Of a stretch of 64,000 nucleotides of DNA, positions 1-12,792 are shown piece by piece. Numbering within the stretch: position 1 is the first letter of the stretch; each line of letters starts with the position of its first letter. Position numbers and translations under genes: made by a program. The DNA is from Strigops habroptila (taxonomy: Eukaryota; Chordata; Aves; Psittaciformes; Psittacidae), in the NCBI RefSeq assembly GCF_004027225.2, contig NC_044296.2:3144796-3208795 (forward strand). The letters are read 5' to 3'. Under the pieces are notes generated by a model that was not told the DNA's origin, made no database searches, and saw only the letters and a list, made by a program, of their open reading frames with translations.

Positions 1-100
1 GACAGTGACTCCACCACTGCCCTGAGCAGCCTGTTCCAATGCCTGAGCACCCTTTGGGGAAGATATTTTTCCTAATATCTTCAAGTCTGTTTCCTTAAGT
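1..100 (-). mobile_element. CR1 LINE fragment, older subfamily
   Basis: Antisense CR1 3' part (GCAGCCTGTTCCAATGCCTG, then TTCCTAATATCTTC); cut by the window edge. Confidence 0.7.
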
Positions 101-1255
101 GCTGAGGGAGCAGAGGAAGACAGACAAGAAGGGAGTTGTTAGTGGCTAGTACCTGATGGGGAGAAGACAGGGCAGTGCAGGCAGGTAAAGCTTCCAGCTC
201 CTGCACAGGCAAAAGGGATGGGAACTGGTGGATCCTCCAAAGAGCACAGAACTCCCTCTTCCCAAGGTCAGCCCTCCTGTGTCCTGCAGAAGCATCTAGC
301 TAGGAGAGAAGGCAGGAGGAGGCCTTTGTGGCAGAAATCTCTTCATAATGAGAAAGAACAGTGTGTCTCCTTCATGAAGTTAATGAACTTGACTGGGGAA
401 ATCCTTCTCAGCTGTGTAAATAAACACAGCTCCCAGCAGGGCTCCTGCAGCTGGAGCAGATGTGCTGAGGCTGCAGGGGATGGATCAATAGAAATGTAAT
501 AAAACTGCAAAGCAGTAAGTCAAACAAAGAGCCCAATGGAAGACAGCCCCCAGGCTGGATCTGCTCTTGCTCAGACCTCTCTCTTCCCCACACGTGGCCC
601 AGTGGTTTGAGTCTAGGGGACAGTTGGCCAGTTGAGCATTGGCCCTTGAATTGTAAGCTGGCTCCGACATGGATTTTTGCTTTGGCTTTCAAAAAAAGCA
701 CCTTCCTCCCTCTCTGCTTCAGCTTCCTCTTCCATGAAATAAGATGATGAAACCTGTCCCCTTCCCAGGAGGCTGTGAGCATTGGTACAATTGTGTCTTG
801 AAGGGATTTGGGAGCTCTCTGTCTCAGCTCTCCAGGTTGGCTGTGGGTATTGGTCATGAGGAGCTGTGTTGTTTAGCAGTGATGTTGTAGTTATTCAGTG
901 TCCTCCTGTGCAGTGGCCCAGGTAGGGAAACTGAGGCACGTTCGCACAAGTAGAGAGGCGCTGGAGGCTGCAGCTCCTCAGGAGCTGGCCAGGAGAATGC
1001 CCATCTCCCAGCTCTGGAGGAATCCAGCACCCACCAGCCAGGATTAGCAGGGTCAGCTCTTCGTGGCATGGGCTGTCCACGCTGGACTCAGATCAGTTGG
1101 GACTGTGGAGGTGGGAAAGTGTCATCACTGTTCCCTTCCACCTATGAACTTCTTTGCCCAAGTCTGGGCACGCGGTCAGGGTTGGGGAGACCCGGTTGCA
1201 GACATTCAATACATAAAGGGGGCTTATGAGAAAGATGGAGAGAGACTTTTTACCA

Positions 1256-1547
1256 AGACCTGTAGCAACAGGGCAAGGGGTGACAGTGCTAAAAGCAAAA
1301 AGGGTAGGTTTAGAGTGGGTGTAAGGAAGAAACACTGTATGATGAGGGTACTTGAGGTGCTGGCACAGGGTGCCCAGAGAAGCTGTGGCTGCCCCATCCC
1401 TGGCAGTGTTCAAGGCCAGGTTGGACACAGGGGCTTGGAGCAACCTGCTCTAGTGGAAGGTGTCCCTGCCCGTGGCAGGGGGTTGGAACTGGATGAGCTT
1501 TAAGGTCCCTTCCAACCCAGACCAGTCTGGGACTCTATGACTATGAC
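1256..1547 (+). mobile_element. CR1 LINE 3' end
   Basis: Sense copy ending in GGGACTCTATGACTATGA; the left half is diverged, the right half close to the main subfamily. Confidence 0.85.
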
Positions 1548-2324
1548 TTCTGCAGCACAAGTACTTGCATCTTCACTTGCCTGCAGGGTTTTGTGATGCT
1601 TGGTGTCAAGGTACATCTGTCGGGGAGGAGGGGAGCATCCCTTCTACTTCCACCCTCTTGATGTTGTAGATCAGGCCTCCGGGAAACAGCCTGCTCTTGA
1701 CTTCTCTTTTCTGCAGGAGTTTTGCTCTCAGGACCCATGTTTTCCCTCTACTGCCCCTGTGCTAGCAGGCATCCCTATCCAGCATTGTGGAGGCAATGAG
1801 GGCTGGCCATCATCTCCCTCACTCCATCCTGGGCTCTTCCAGTGGTGCCCAGAGAGCTCTGGGGTGGCAGGTGTCAGTCCCTCCTGCCCCACTGGCACAA
1901 GCAGCTCCCCAGAATCCATCCCTGTTGCATTCTGCCCTCCAGCTGGTGGCATATCTGCTCTTCAGGTTGCTTTTGGGCACATGTCTGTGCTTTGGGAGCT
2001 GTTCACCACCCTGACCCCTCTGCTGAGCCTCTCACCCTGCTCAGCTCAGCCGCTGCCTTCAGCACTGCACCCTTGAGCCCCTCTTGCAGAAAGGTGCAGC
2101 GGTGCTTGTGTCATTTGCCCATCAGATGCTGGCCCTGCATTGGTCAAGAGAACTGTCCTGGGCATGGAGCACCCCCAGCCTGAAGACAAGGAGTACCCCA
2201 CTGGCTTGGATGGGGGAGGACACTGATCCTGCAAGGAATTTGGGAAGGGAAGGAGCCACCCACTGAACATCTGACACTAGCTGCCAGGTCACTGGCAAGT
2301 CTACAGCTACCTGAAAGGAGGTTG

Positions 2325-2634
2325 TAGTGAGGTGGGGTTGGTCTCTGTTCCAAAGGAGCAAGGGATGGGACAAGAGGAAACGGCCTCAAGCTGCACCAGG
2401 GCAGGTTTAGATGGAGCTGAGGAACAATTCCTTCCCCAGAGGGTGCTCAGGCATTGGAACAGGCTGCCCAGGGCAGGGCTGGAGTCACCGGCCCTGCAAG
2501 TGTTCACACCCCGTGTAGTCGAGGCCTCAGTGACATGGGTTAGTGGTGGCCTTGGCAGTGCTGGGGAATGGTTGGACTGGATGAGCTTGAAGGTCTTTTC
2601 CAACCTGGCTGATTCTGTGATTCTAAGTCGAGGT
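2325..2634 (+). mobile_element. CR1 LINE 3' end, older subfamily
   Basis: Contains GGGTTAGTGGTGGCCTTGG and ends GATTCTGTGATTCTA; a different subfamily from the main one. Confidence 0.8.
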
Positions 2635-4825
2635 TGGGTTTCACATGGGGCTGGTAGGTCGTGTTTTCCTGGTGGTGATTTATAGTGGCCACAGCCCTAG
2701 CAAGAAGCGCTGAGCTCAGCCTGTCGGAGCTCACCAGTCAGCAGATACCTTGTGGAATGCAGCTTGAATTGTTTGTTTAGTTTGCTCTATTCAATTAGTT
2801 ATTCATTTTGCTCTTGGCAGCTGCAAGAGCCAAGGGAGAGTGGAGCAGCTCATGGGGCTGGGAGAGGGCTGGGAAGAAGCAGGGGCTTGCAGCAAACAGG
2901 AGATGATTGCTCATCATAAATCATTATGTGCTTTAATTCCTCTATGGGACAGGGCAGGCAGGAGAAACAAACCAGCCTCTGAGGCACTGTGTAGCCAACT
3001 GAAAATTAGTCTACGTTATGCTACTCTACTGCTGTCCCTTTCCCTTTCCTTCTTTTCCCTTCCCTTCTCTAATGGAAGTAGGGCTGGGAGAGAAGCAGAA
3101 ATAGGCTGTGGCTGTGGTTAGCTGCCCACCAGGGAACTGCAGCAAGGCATTTGAGGTTGGTCTCACTTTTCCTTGTAGCTGGAGACAAGGAAGAGAATAG
3201 GGAGAGCACTTGAGTAGCTTAGCAAGGCCATCGGAGAGCCCTGAGATGAAAGCCCAGGTTTCTGGCTGTTTCTCAGCTCTGCTTCATTGCACGGCCTGCC
3301 CTTCACTGCAGTGATGGAAGGAGAGAGCACGGCCTTGGAGCTGCATGTTGGTGGAGACGAAGGGTCCCACACACCAACAGAGCACACCACTGCTCCGCCA
3401 GGAGCAAGGCCACAGGCAGGAAGGATGCTCCTGAGGCAGCAAGCACTGGCTAAACCACAGATTCCTCTCAGGAAGGGCCAGCACAGGCTGGTGGGACAGT
3501 TGCATGCGTGCGGTGTGTCTTGGTCTCTGGGGCTCGGTGGCACGGGCTTTCCAAGCTGAGAGGTCCTGCAGCCACCACAGGTCCCCTGTGACTCGTTGTT
3601 TCTTACCTTTCTGGTGATATGGTGCACCAGAGGTCTGGGTGGACGTAGTTGGGGCTGTGGGTAGGTGGCTGTTCTCAGGGTCATGCCCGCACTGTCCCCC
3701 TCGGTGGCCCTGGAGAGCCCAGTGTGCTGCAGAAGGGGGTGGCTCTCCAGAAGGAGGGTTGATATCAAGCACCTTCTTCAGGGGCTTGCCCAGGCACCCA
3801 GTTCGACAGCATGCCTCCAAGCTGCTAAATTCCCCTCTCGTGTCTCCTGTTCTTCCCCATGCCTGCTTTGCTCTTTCTTCTTTCGGTGCTCCCAGGCACA
3901 TCAGGGCCACCCCTCCCTCCATCTGCCCATTTGATGCGCTCTGCCGAGTTGCAAGTTTTGCAGATTTCTGTTGCTCCCAACCCAGGTGCTTCCCAGCTCT
4001 GGCACACAGCTCACGACTGTTGCTGGTGCCTGCAGGAGTGAGCTGCCGTGGCTCAGGCATGCGATTCTCTGTCAGGGTCATGCAGGCTCTTGGGTCTCGT
4101 TGGGATGCTCAGGAAAGGCAGCAAATGCCACGATCTGCACCAGCATTCGATGAAACCCAATGACAGGAGGCAGGAAACTGCTCTGCTCAGGTGTCTCCTT
4201 CCATAACCAGTTCCACGTCCTGCTCCCAGGCACCATAAGCCAATATCCAGCTATCCAACCTTTGTTCCTTATATGGTACTTTGGCAAGGTCTGTTGGGAA
4301 GCAGGTATTTTAGCTAGAACTCAAGCATCTTTCTTCTTTGTCCTCATGCTGCTGTCATCACTGTTGCTGTGGGTGACTCAGTGAAGCACCAGCCTTAAGC
4401 AGAAAGAAGTGGTTGCTCTGGTCTAGTAACTGAAGAACCTTGGGCAAGTTGCTGAAGAGCTGCTGCTTCAGTTTCCCTGTCTGTGAAATGGGCACGAGGG
4501 TGTCGACAGCCCTTGTAAAGTGCCAGGAGACCCAGGAGTGGCCAACACCAGATAAAACCAAGTCAGTTTGTTTCCTTCCCTTTCACATACATCCTGTGTT
4601 TCCCAGCCTGTACAGAAGGATCAGTGTCTCACCATGTGTCTGTGTGCGGTTCAAGGGTCTTGACTTGGTGCTGATCAAGAAGGACGGTTCCTGGGTCCCT
4701 CTGTGGGTCCCTCCACTCAGCAGGGCCATCCTCCTGGGCACCCGGAGCCCTTATCCAGGTCTGGCTCTCCACATCTTTCCTCTCTCTCCTTAGGGGCATC
4801 ATTTGAACCTCTGCTTCTTTCCCAG

Positions 4826-7800
4826 GGGGTGTTAAAGCCTGTTCTCTCAACTGCCTGGCCGAGGGTTTCAACTTCTACACAGAGCGAGCGGCGGCCGTGG
4901 TGGATGGGACACCGTGCCGGCAGGACTCCAACGACATCTGTGTCAACGGGGAGTGCAAGGTGCTGGGACACACTCGGGATGGGGAGGCAAGAGCAGACCC
5001 TCAGGCAGGAGAGTGCTGCCCTCCCCCTGCCTGCACAGGCGTGGGCATCCCTTTGCCCAAGCACCCAGATCACCCATGGGAGCAGGAGCACGTCCACCAC
5101 TGCTCTTGTGCCCACCCCCTTTCCATGCACTGGGTGTCACATTGGCCTGTATTAGTGATGAGTCCCTGCATTTACAGCCCATGTAGCCCCAGGCACTTGC
5201 TATTTCCCTTGAAATGGGATCTGGAAGGCTATAAAAGTTTAATTATAGGAAAGCACTGTGGGAGTGGTGAATGTTGGTCAGCAGGCAGGCAGACAGGCTC
5301 CCTCTCTGGCTCTGTCTGTCTCCCTTCCTGAGTCTCTGGGATCTTTCTGCCTCTACGGGGCTGAATATACTGTGGAACTAAAGGGGGATTGCGCCAGAGG
5401 TAGCCACAGCCGTGCTGGTGGCACACATGCTAACCCACGTGCTGTGGCAGCAGGGCAGAGCTGGAGGCATCACATGGGCTCACTACTGCAATGCTGGTGC
5501 TGCCCGGGCACGGCTCTCCTTGGGCTGCTGCAGCTCCACCAGCTCAACACAGGCACCCTCACCTCTGCCTTATCCCACAGCCACAGGATTCCTGCTTGTC
5601 CCTCCACCCCAGCCTTGGAGAGAGACCCCCCAGGGCTGTCCCTGGAAAGCGGAGACAGAAAGATGGGGTTGAGCAGAGGAGATGCTGCTGAGCACTGTCT
5701 GGCATACAGTGCAACAGAGGGGATTGAGGTGGAGCCCAGGGATGGGCTCCCTGGGATGCTGCAGGCCAGCTCTGGGGAGGACAAGGCTGCCCTCATCAGA
5801 ATGGCTAATTCCCTGCTGCTCCTTCCTCCAGCATGTGGGCTGCGACCGTGTCCTGGGCTCTGACTCAAAGGAGGACAAGTGTCGTGTGTGTGGTGGAGAC
5901 GGCAGCTCCTGTGAGACCATTGAGGGTGTCTTCAACCAGTCCCTGCCAGAGGGAGGTAGGGAGCAAGCGGCCTGGCCAGTGCAGCCGGTGTCACCCACCC
6001 TTGAGTCCCTCTTCAACTTCACCAGCTCCTGGGGACGTGCAGGACAGGCAGGGACATGTCCCAGAGAAACACCCCAAAGGATAGGACCAGGCTGCAAGCA
6101 GGGAGCAAACCACCAACCAAGCCATGCCCCAAACACTGCTGGCACCCAAGTTCCTAACACAGAGCACCAAGTTCCTTCCCTCCTCCCCAGCTCACGCTGC
6201 CCTCAAGGCAGGCTGTGGAGATGCCCATGGAGATCCCAGCACCACAGCACTTCCCCGGCACGGCCAGTCCCATCACAAGAGCCTGCACTGCAAAGCAAGA
6301 AAACCACTGTCTTGGTGGGCCATGATGCTTTTTCTTTTCAATGGCAGTAGGTGGCTGAACAAGCCCCTCTGCACTGCCAGCACCATGTTTAATGTTTAAC
6401 CCATGGGTCACAGGGGGGCTTCACACTCCCATCCCACCCAGGGCAGGGTTGACGCCGGGCTCGGAGGCTGAGCATCACTGCTCACTGGCCCCGGGTTGTC
6501 TCACAGGTTACGAGGAGGTGATCCAGATTCCCAAGGGCTCTGTCCACATCGACATCCGGGAGCTGAACCTCTCCATCAACTACCTAGGTGAGCTGGGGCT
6601 GGGGGATGATGAAATCCCAGCCAGACACTCCTTGGTCCTGCCATTTCCCAGTGTTCTAATAAGGGGTGGGAAAGGCCCAGCAAGGAAAAACTCCCACTGC
6701 ATTAGAGGATGGGATTGGGGGTCCCATTCTGGGGTTTGGGGCAGAGGAAGGCAGCAGGACCTGCTGGCAGGGCAGCATGTCCCAGCATGTCCCAGGCCCT
6801 TGCAGCCCCTGTCTTGTGGCTGTGCCTCTATCCTGCACTCACTGTCCAGCAGCGTAACCCTGAGCAAACCCCACACCCCGTGTTCCTGGCGCTGTCTGTG
6901 GCTCCCTGGCATCCCCCCTCCGCCAGCATGTTGGGCTGGGGATTAAAAATAGACCTGCTCACATTTTCCTTGGGCTTAATTTTCCAGCCAGACTCTGGCT
7001 CGTTTTTACAACGGGCTTCTTTCTTTCCCCGTGCCTTCTCTTTGTGTCCTCCAGGCGATGGACAGTGTTCACGGAGGGATGGGCAGGGTGCTCACTGCTG
7101 GCTTGCTGCCGGGTGCCTCCGCAGCAGCTCTTCAGGAGCAGGAGCCTGCCTGGCTGTGGGAGGTCACAGAGGGGCTCTCCTGGCATCATCCCTCCAGGCC
7201 AGCTCCCTTTGCTGTGTTTGGAGATGCCCACATCCCTCCCTGCCCAGTCCACGCGTACTGAGGACTCCATACATCCATCCAGACTGGATTTGGATGCACT
7301 GGAGGCACAGCCCAAGCTCGTATCACTGCAATCAGTCCCTCCCATTCTGGGATCTGACCCTGCACCCCATGGGAGCATCTTCCAGCCTCACCACACGAAG
7401 CATCCTTCCCCCCCGCCAGAGCGTCATGGCAATGAGGTCGTTGCCAGCAGGCAGGGCAGGAGTGACACAGAGCTGGTGTGGACAACAGCGGGTGTTGGTG
7501 ACAGGGAGAGCGTGGGAACGCGAGCGGGGAGCAGGAACGAGCCGATCCCCCTCTAGCGACTGGCTTGAGCAACCACATCAAGGCTCCTGGGGACCATCCT
7601 CCTCCAGCAGCACCAGCAGCCCAGGCCCTGTTTGCACAGGGAGATTGGAGCCTGGCTTCATGATGGGTGGCCATATGTCCCCATCAGCACCCCGGGGCAG
7701 CTGGCTGAGCTCCCCGCAGCATCACCCTTCCACAGAGAGGTGGTGGACCGGCTGAGACAAGGTGATGGGTACATTAGTCCCACTTCTGCAAGTGACTTTC

Positions 7801-10800
7801 TGAGCGCCCCTGATCCAGGCACCTCCGTTATTTGCCTCAGCTATTCCCTCCGTGTAAAATGAGGCTGATGATATTCACCCTCCGCTGTAGTAGTGCTCTG
7901 GGCCTGGCAGATGAGTGCCCCAGCTGAAGCTGGGTGGGTTCAGCCCTTCTGCCAACCCTTGTTCCTCTTGTCCTCGCAGCACTGAGAGGGGAGAGCGGTG
8001 ACTATTACATCAATGGGAAGCTCTCCATCGACCCGCCGCGGCGCTTTGACATCGCAGGCACAACATTCCACTACAGGAGATCCCCAGAGGAGCCTGAGTC
8101 GCTGGAGGCCTTGGGACCCACCAACGTCACCCTTTTTGTCATGGTTGGTAACGTGGTTCCCTCACACCCCCACCTGGTCTGGGCTAAAGAGACCTTGCTA
8201 TGACTACATGGGATTGGAGCTAATCAACCCATGTCCTTGCTGTTTGGAGTAAAGGGACACAGAAATCAGGAGTAAATTGGGCTAAATTCTCAGGTCTCCC
8301 TCCCTAACCTGTCAGGCTTTGGAACGATTCAATCTTTAAGCGCATGGGAGCTGGTTCTCTGTTCAGGTCACCTTCATGGCTGCACCACTGTCATCCCTGG
8401 TGACTGCTGTGTCAATGCTGAAAAGGACTGGAAAGGGAAGGAGGGGAAATTTCAGCTGCCCTGGATTTTAGAGAGGGTGCTGAGGTTGTGGGACACCATC
8501 AGGATGGTCACAATCAGTGACCAATGGTGCCTTTCTCCGCAGGTCCTCGTACGGACAGAGCTGCAGGGGATCCGGTACAAGTTCAACGCACCCATCGGCA
8601 GGGATGCCTCCAACCAGTATTCCTGGCACTACGCCCCGTGGACAAAATGCTCAGTGCTGTGTGCTGGGGGTGAGGTTTGACCCTGTGCCGGCTTGGGGGG
8701 GGACATGTGTCTGCACTCCTGTAACTCCAGGGCACTGTGTCTGGGCCATATGAGGCAGCACACGGTCTTTAGCATCTGCTTTGCTCTACAGGAGCTCTCA
8801 GGTCTCTATATATTCCCACCCTGCACACAGCCACATGCAAGCTGCTATCAGTTATGATCTTGTGGGCAAACAACTGGCTGCTGTTCTTTGGCAGGTGTAG
8901 GTGGTAGAGGTGGTGGAAGGTGGCATGATATACTTGAAATTCATTTACCTGTGCGATGCAGGACAGGCTAGCTGATTGCAACAGCCCCTCTGGCCTTCAG
9001 ATCTACATGTCTGTGAATTGAAACACCACTGATGCTTCCCTGGATACGTTGGGCTGGTTTCTGTGGGGGCTGACACAAAGGTTTGCACCACGTCTTGTGG
9101 CTGTGGAGAACCTGGCTGTGACTGACTGAGCTGGTATTCGGTAAAAGAGAGGCAGTTTCAAAAGCAAGGCTTGATAATGTTCCTTGTTTAAAGCTAAGGG
9201 CCCTGACCTGCTCTTGTGTGCTGGGCATCCACAAAATGTTGCCACCTCTTTTTCCAGCTGTTCCCCCCAGTGCTGCCCAGGAAGTGTCACAAGATCACAG
9301 GTAGAACAGGTTTGTTTGAGGAGGAGAGACCTCAGGAACACTTTGATGCTCCATCCTCTACAAACTGTACCAAGTCCTGCCCTGGCTGCTGAGCCCTCAC
9401 CCCATCCCTATTTTGTGGAGATGTATAGGCACAGGAGGCCTCGGTTATGAAGAGAAATAGGCTCAGGCTTGGCAAGGTGCAGTGACAAGTGGCTGCCCTG
9501 TCACATTGCCCATGTGGGAGCAGAGCGCTGCGGTTTGTACCTGCAGTCTGGCTCAGCTCTGGCCTTAGGACCTTCCTCTCTTTCCCCCTTACCTCTTTGT
9601 CTTGACAGGCAGCCAAATCCAATCTGTGGTGTGCAGGAAACTTTCCGATGGCTCAACTGTATCCAACCATTTCTGTAGCCCTGAAGCCAAAATGCCTGAG
9701 CGGCAGCGGCCATGCAATATGGAACCGTGCCCCCCAGCGTGAGTACCATGGCTTGGAGGGATCCTGGGTGGAAAAGCCAGTGTGGAGGAAATTCCCCCCT
9801 CGCTGCCATCCTCAAGTCAGAGTCTCCTGCCACAGTACCCAGGGGTGACACTACCTGGCTGGAGCAGCTCTGCTGGGAAGGGGACAGGCAGTTTTCCCCT
9901 CTGTGGCCCATCACGAGCACAATACAGTGCACAACTTGCACAGCCCAAGTGCATCACTGCAGGGAAGGAGCAGTGGAGATACAAGGAGCAGAAACCTGTG
10001 TCCATCTCAGTGCGCTGTGCACGAGGCTACACCAGGCACGAGGCTACACCGTGCCTTGCTGGGTGAAAGATGCACTGAGCACATGGCTTGATGGCTGAGG
10101 ATGGTCTCTGTAGGTGACCTCCTCCCTGTGCTGCTGAGCTACTTGCAGAAAGGAGCCCTCCCCATCTGCTCCTTTGGTGCAGAGCAGATACTCTGTGCAG
10201 TCCTTCAGAAATTGTCCCCGCCCCAACTTGGCTGGTTCTTGCACCTTTCTTGAAGGGGAAAGGGAGATGTGAGGAACTGTGGTTCAACCAGAGCTGCCTG
10301 GGAGGCTGGAGTAGGAATAGGGCTGTGTACAGGAGTATGGGGACAAGCATGGGCCAGTGTGCCACTCACAAGATCCTCTGTTGTACCTGTCCCCAGCTGG
10401 GTGATTGGGAACTGGTCTGAATGCAGCCGAAGTTGCAACGAAGGCGTCCGCACACGCAGCGTCTTCTGCAAGCGTAAGATCTCTGCCACTGAGGAGAAGA
10501 CCTTGGATGATGCCTCTTGCACCCATCCACGGCCAAAGATGCTTGAGCCTTGCAATAACCAGACGTGCCCTCCAGAGTGGGTTGCCCTGGACTGGTCTGA
10601 GGTGAGCACATAGTGTCAGCCCTCACCTCCATGGTGCTACTGATCCTTTGGAAGACAGTGTCAATCACTAGGCCAAAGCATTGGTGACAGCTACTGGCCA
10701 TGGAAAGTGTAATGTGGGAAATTGTCTTGAAGATCAGGAGAGAGGCAAGGTGGGAGCACTGGGAGAGAAGGCCAGTGCTGCCTCTCTTTGCTCTTTGCTG

Positions 10801-12792
10801 TATGTCCTGTTGGAGCAAGTCCAGAGGAGGCCACAGAGATGCTGCGAGGGCTGGAGCGGCTCTGCTCTGGAGACAGGCTGAGAGAGCTGGGCTGGGGCAG
10901 CCTGGAGAAGAGAAGGCTCCTGAAGGGGAGACCTTAGAGCAGCTCCAGTGCCTAAAGGGGCTCCAGGAAACCTGGAGAGGGGCTTTGGACAAGGGCCTGT
11001 AGGGACAGGACAAGGGGAATGGCTTTCACCTGACAGAAGGGAGATTCAAATGAGATCTGAGGCAGAAGTTCTTCCCCGTGAGGGTGCTGAGGCGCTGGCA
11101 CAGGGTGCCCAGAGAAGCTGTGGCTGCCCCATCCCTGGCAGTGTTCAAGGCCAGGTTGGACACAGGGGCTTGGAGCAACCTGCTCTAGTGGAAGGTGTCC
11201 CTGCCCGTGGCAGGGGGTTGGAACAGGATGAGCTTTAAGGTCCCTTCCAACCCAAACCAGGCTGGGATTCTATGGTTCTGTGATCCTGACCCCGTGTGTC
11301 CTCTCTTTGCAGTGCACCCCAAGCTGTGGGCCAGGTTTCCGCCACCGCATTGTCCTCTGCAAGAGTGGTGACCACAGCGCAACTCTGCCCCCATCCCAGT
11401 GCCACGAAGGCTCCAAGCCCCCGACCAGCATGAGGTGCAACCTGCGGCGCTGCCCACCTCCGCGCTGGGTCACTGGCGAGTGGGGAGAGGTAGGGACAAT
11501 CCTTCCATGGGGTTATTGAAGGAGAAGACTCTGCCTTCCCAGCCATTCAAATCCTAGTGCCCATGAGGCTTTTACCTGCCAGCAGCACCTGATGTGGCCA
11601 CCACAACTGTCTGGGGGCCAGCAGGACTCCGTGGTGGTGTTCTTTGCCCCTCCTTAGCTCAGGAAGGCCACGGTGATGGTGGCCCAAGTGCCACCCATCA
11701 GGAGTCTCCCCAGGAGTCTCCCAGGCCTGGCAGGGACCCACAGAAATCATTGAAGGGACCCCACAGGTATCTGGGGGGCAGCAGGGCAGTGGGGATGGGG
11801 AGCAGTGCATTGGGAGTGATGGGCTGCAGAGGTGGGGCTGCTGCTACAGCCCAGCCCATTGACACTGGCAGTCCCCTCTTCCTCTAACACCCCTCGAGCC
11901 TCAGGGTGACATCGGGGTGCAGGTGATTTAGGGCCAAATGGTTTGACCCTCACTGAGTCCTGGAGGTTTGAACCAAGCTTTTCGGGGCGTGGGGCCACTG
12001 CTCAGCTGTGCCGGTGAGGGAAGGGACGGCTGCATCCAGCACCCTTTGCACCTCTAAGACCTGGCTGTGCCCTCTCCCCCCGGGTTAGTAGAGCCGTGGT
12101 GGCTGCTGCAGCTCCGTGCTGTGCTGTTTCCTGGCAGTGCTCTGCACAGTGTGGCCTTGGCCAGCAAAGAAGATCCGTCCAGTGCCTGGCTCATACTGGG
12201 CAGCCGTCCAGCGACTGCGTGGAGACCCTGCAGCCTCCCGGCATGCAGCAGTGCGAGACCAAGTGTGAATCGGGACCTACAGACAACCCTGAAGGTGAGG
12301 GAGATGGGGAGCCGGGGCTGGCCCCGGGGGCTACGTGGTACAAGGACATCGGAGTCCACACAGCCCACGTTGGGCTCTAGGTGCTGTGCTGTGGAGTAAG
12401 GCTCTCAAGGGGAGACCTGACGCTGTCCCTTCTGGTCCCACGCCAAACTGGCCTGCTGTGACCCTGCTAAACGGAGTAGCTGCACCTTGGCAAGGAGAAG
12501 CTTTCAGTAGTGGGGTTCTCAGTAGCTTCTTCAGCATGGCAGCTTGCTCCATCCTGGCAAAAAGCCCCCAGGAACTGGGCTTTGGGGTGCAAAATCTTGC
12601 TTAGCACTGGGTGTATGTCTCCCCTGGGGATTTCTCACCCTCAGGGTAATTGTAACTCTTTTTCCCCCTGTCACCCATCCAGAGTGCAAGGATGTGAACA
12701 AGGTGGCCTACTGCCCGCTCGTCCTGAAGTTCAAGTTCTGCAGCCGGACCTACTTCCGACAGATGTGCTGTAAAACATGCCAGGGGCACTAG
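4826..12792 (+). CDS. ADAMTS10: ADAMTS10, 3' part: ten terminal coding exons (partial gene, starts upstream of the window)
   Basis: Secreted zinc metalloprotease of the ADAMTS family, known for acting on fibrillin microfibrils. Exons: 4826-4959, 5832-5955, 6507-6587, 7980-8143, 8543-8669, 9609-9738, 10397-10601, 11313-11489, 12138-12294, 12683-12792 (TAG). All phases fit and give 468 residues. In order: end of the Cys-rich domain ([20 protein letters not shown]), HVGC and CRVCGGDG segment, spacer, TSP1 repeats starting near [28 protein letters not shown] and WVTGEWGEC, and a PLAC domain ending [16 protein letters not shown] and CTPSCGPG fit the O-fucose rule C-x2-S-C-x2-G; NQS, NVT, NWS and NQT are possible N-glycosylation sites. 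The repeats and C-terminus match ADAMTS10 better than its paralogue ADAMTS6, as far as I recall both. The signal peptide, propeptide, catalytic, disintegrin and first TSP1 exons are not in the window and must lie before it. The 8143 donor (gttggt) is weak. Confidence 0.95.
5956..7979 (+). other. ADAMTS10 introns flanking the short exon 6507-6587
   Basis: Two introns (5956-6506 and 6588-7979). I see no repeat or RNA gene in them. Both have GT/AG ends and a pyrimidine tract before the acceptor. Confidence 0.6.
9003..9115 (+). repeat. Dispersed non-CR1-tail repeat, copy 1
   Basis: Begins CTACATGTCTG and contains AACACCACTGATGCTTCCC and TTGGGCTGG; matches 14808-14894 in the same orientation with indels. 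Family not identified; possibly an internal part of a retroelement. Confidence 0.65.
10809..11287 (+). mobile_element. CR1 LINE, main subfamily
   Basis: Longest sense copy in ADAMTS10, from TTGGAGCAAGTCCAGAGG to a GATTCTATGGTTCTGTGA tail. It ends 25 bases before the exon at 11313. Confidence 0.95.

Larger units (their letters stand above)
1..4825 (+). other. ADAMTS10: ADAMTS10 intron, part in window
   Basis: No earlier ADAMTS10 exon was recognised here: I looked for the preceding Cys-rich and TSP1 segments and found none. The stretch is an intron at least 4.8 kb long. It holds three CR1 fragments (1-100, 1256-1547, 2325-2634) and otherwise unique sequence without a supported feature. Confidence 0.7.

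Noticed and set aside
1093-1443. Recurrent small frames reading [19 protein letters not shown] in many places
   Set aside because: Antisense translation of the CR1 3' end, not a gene family.
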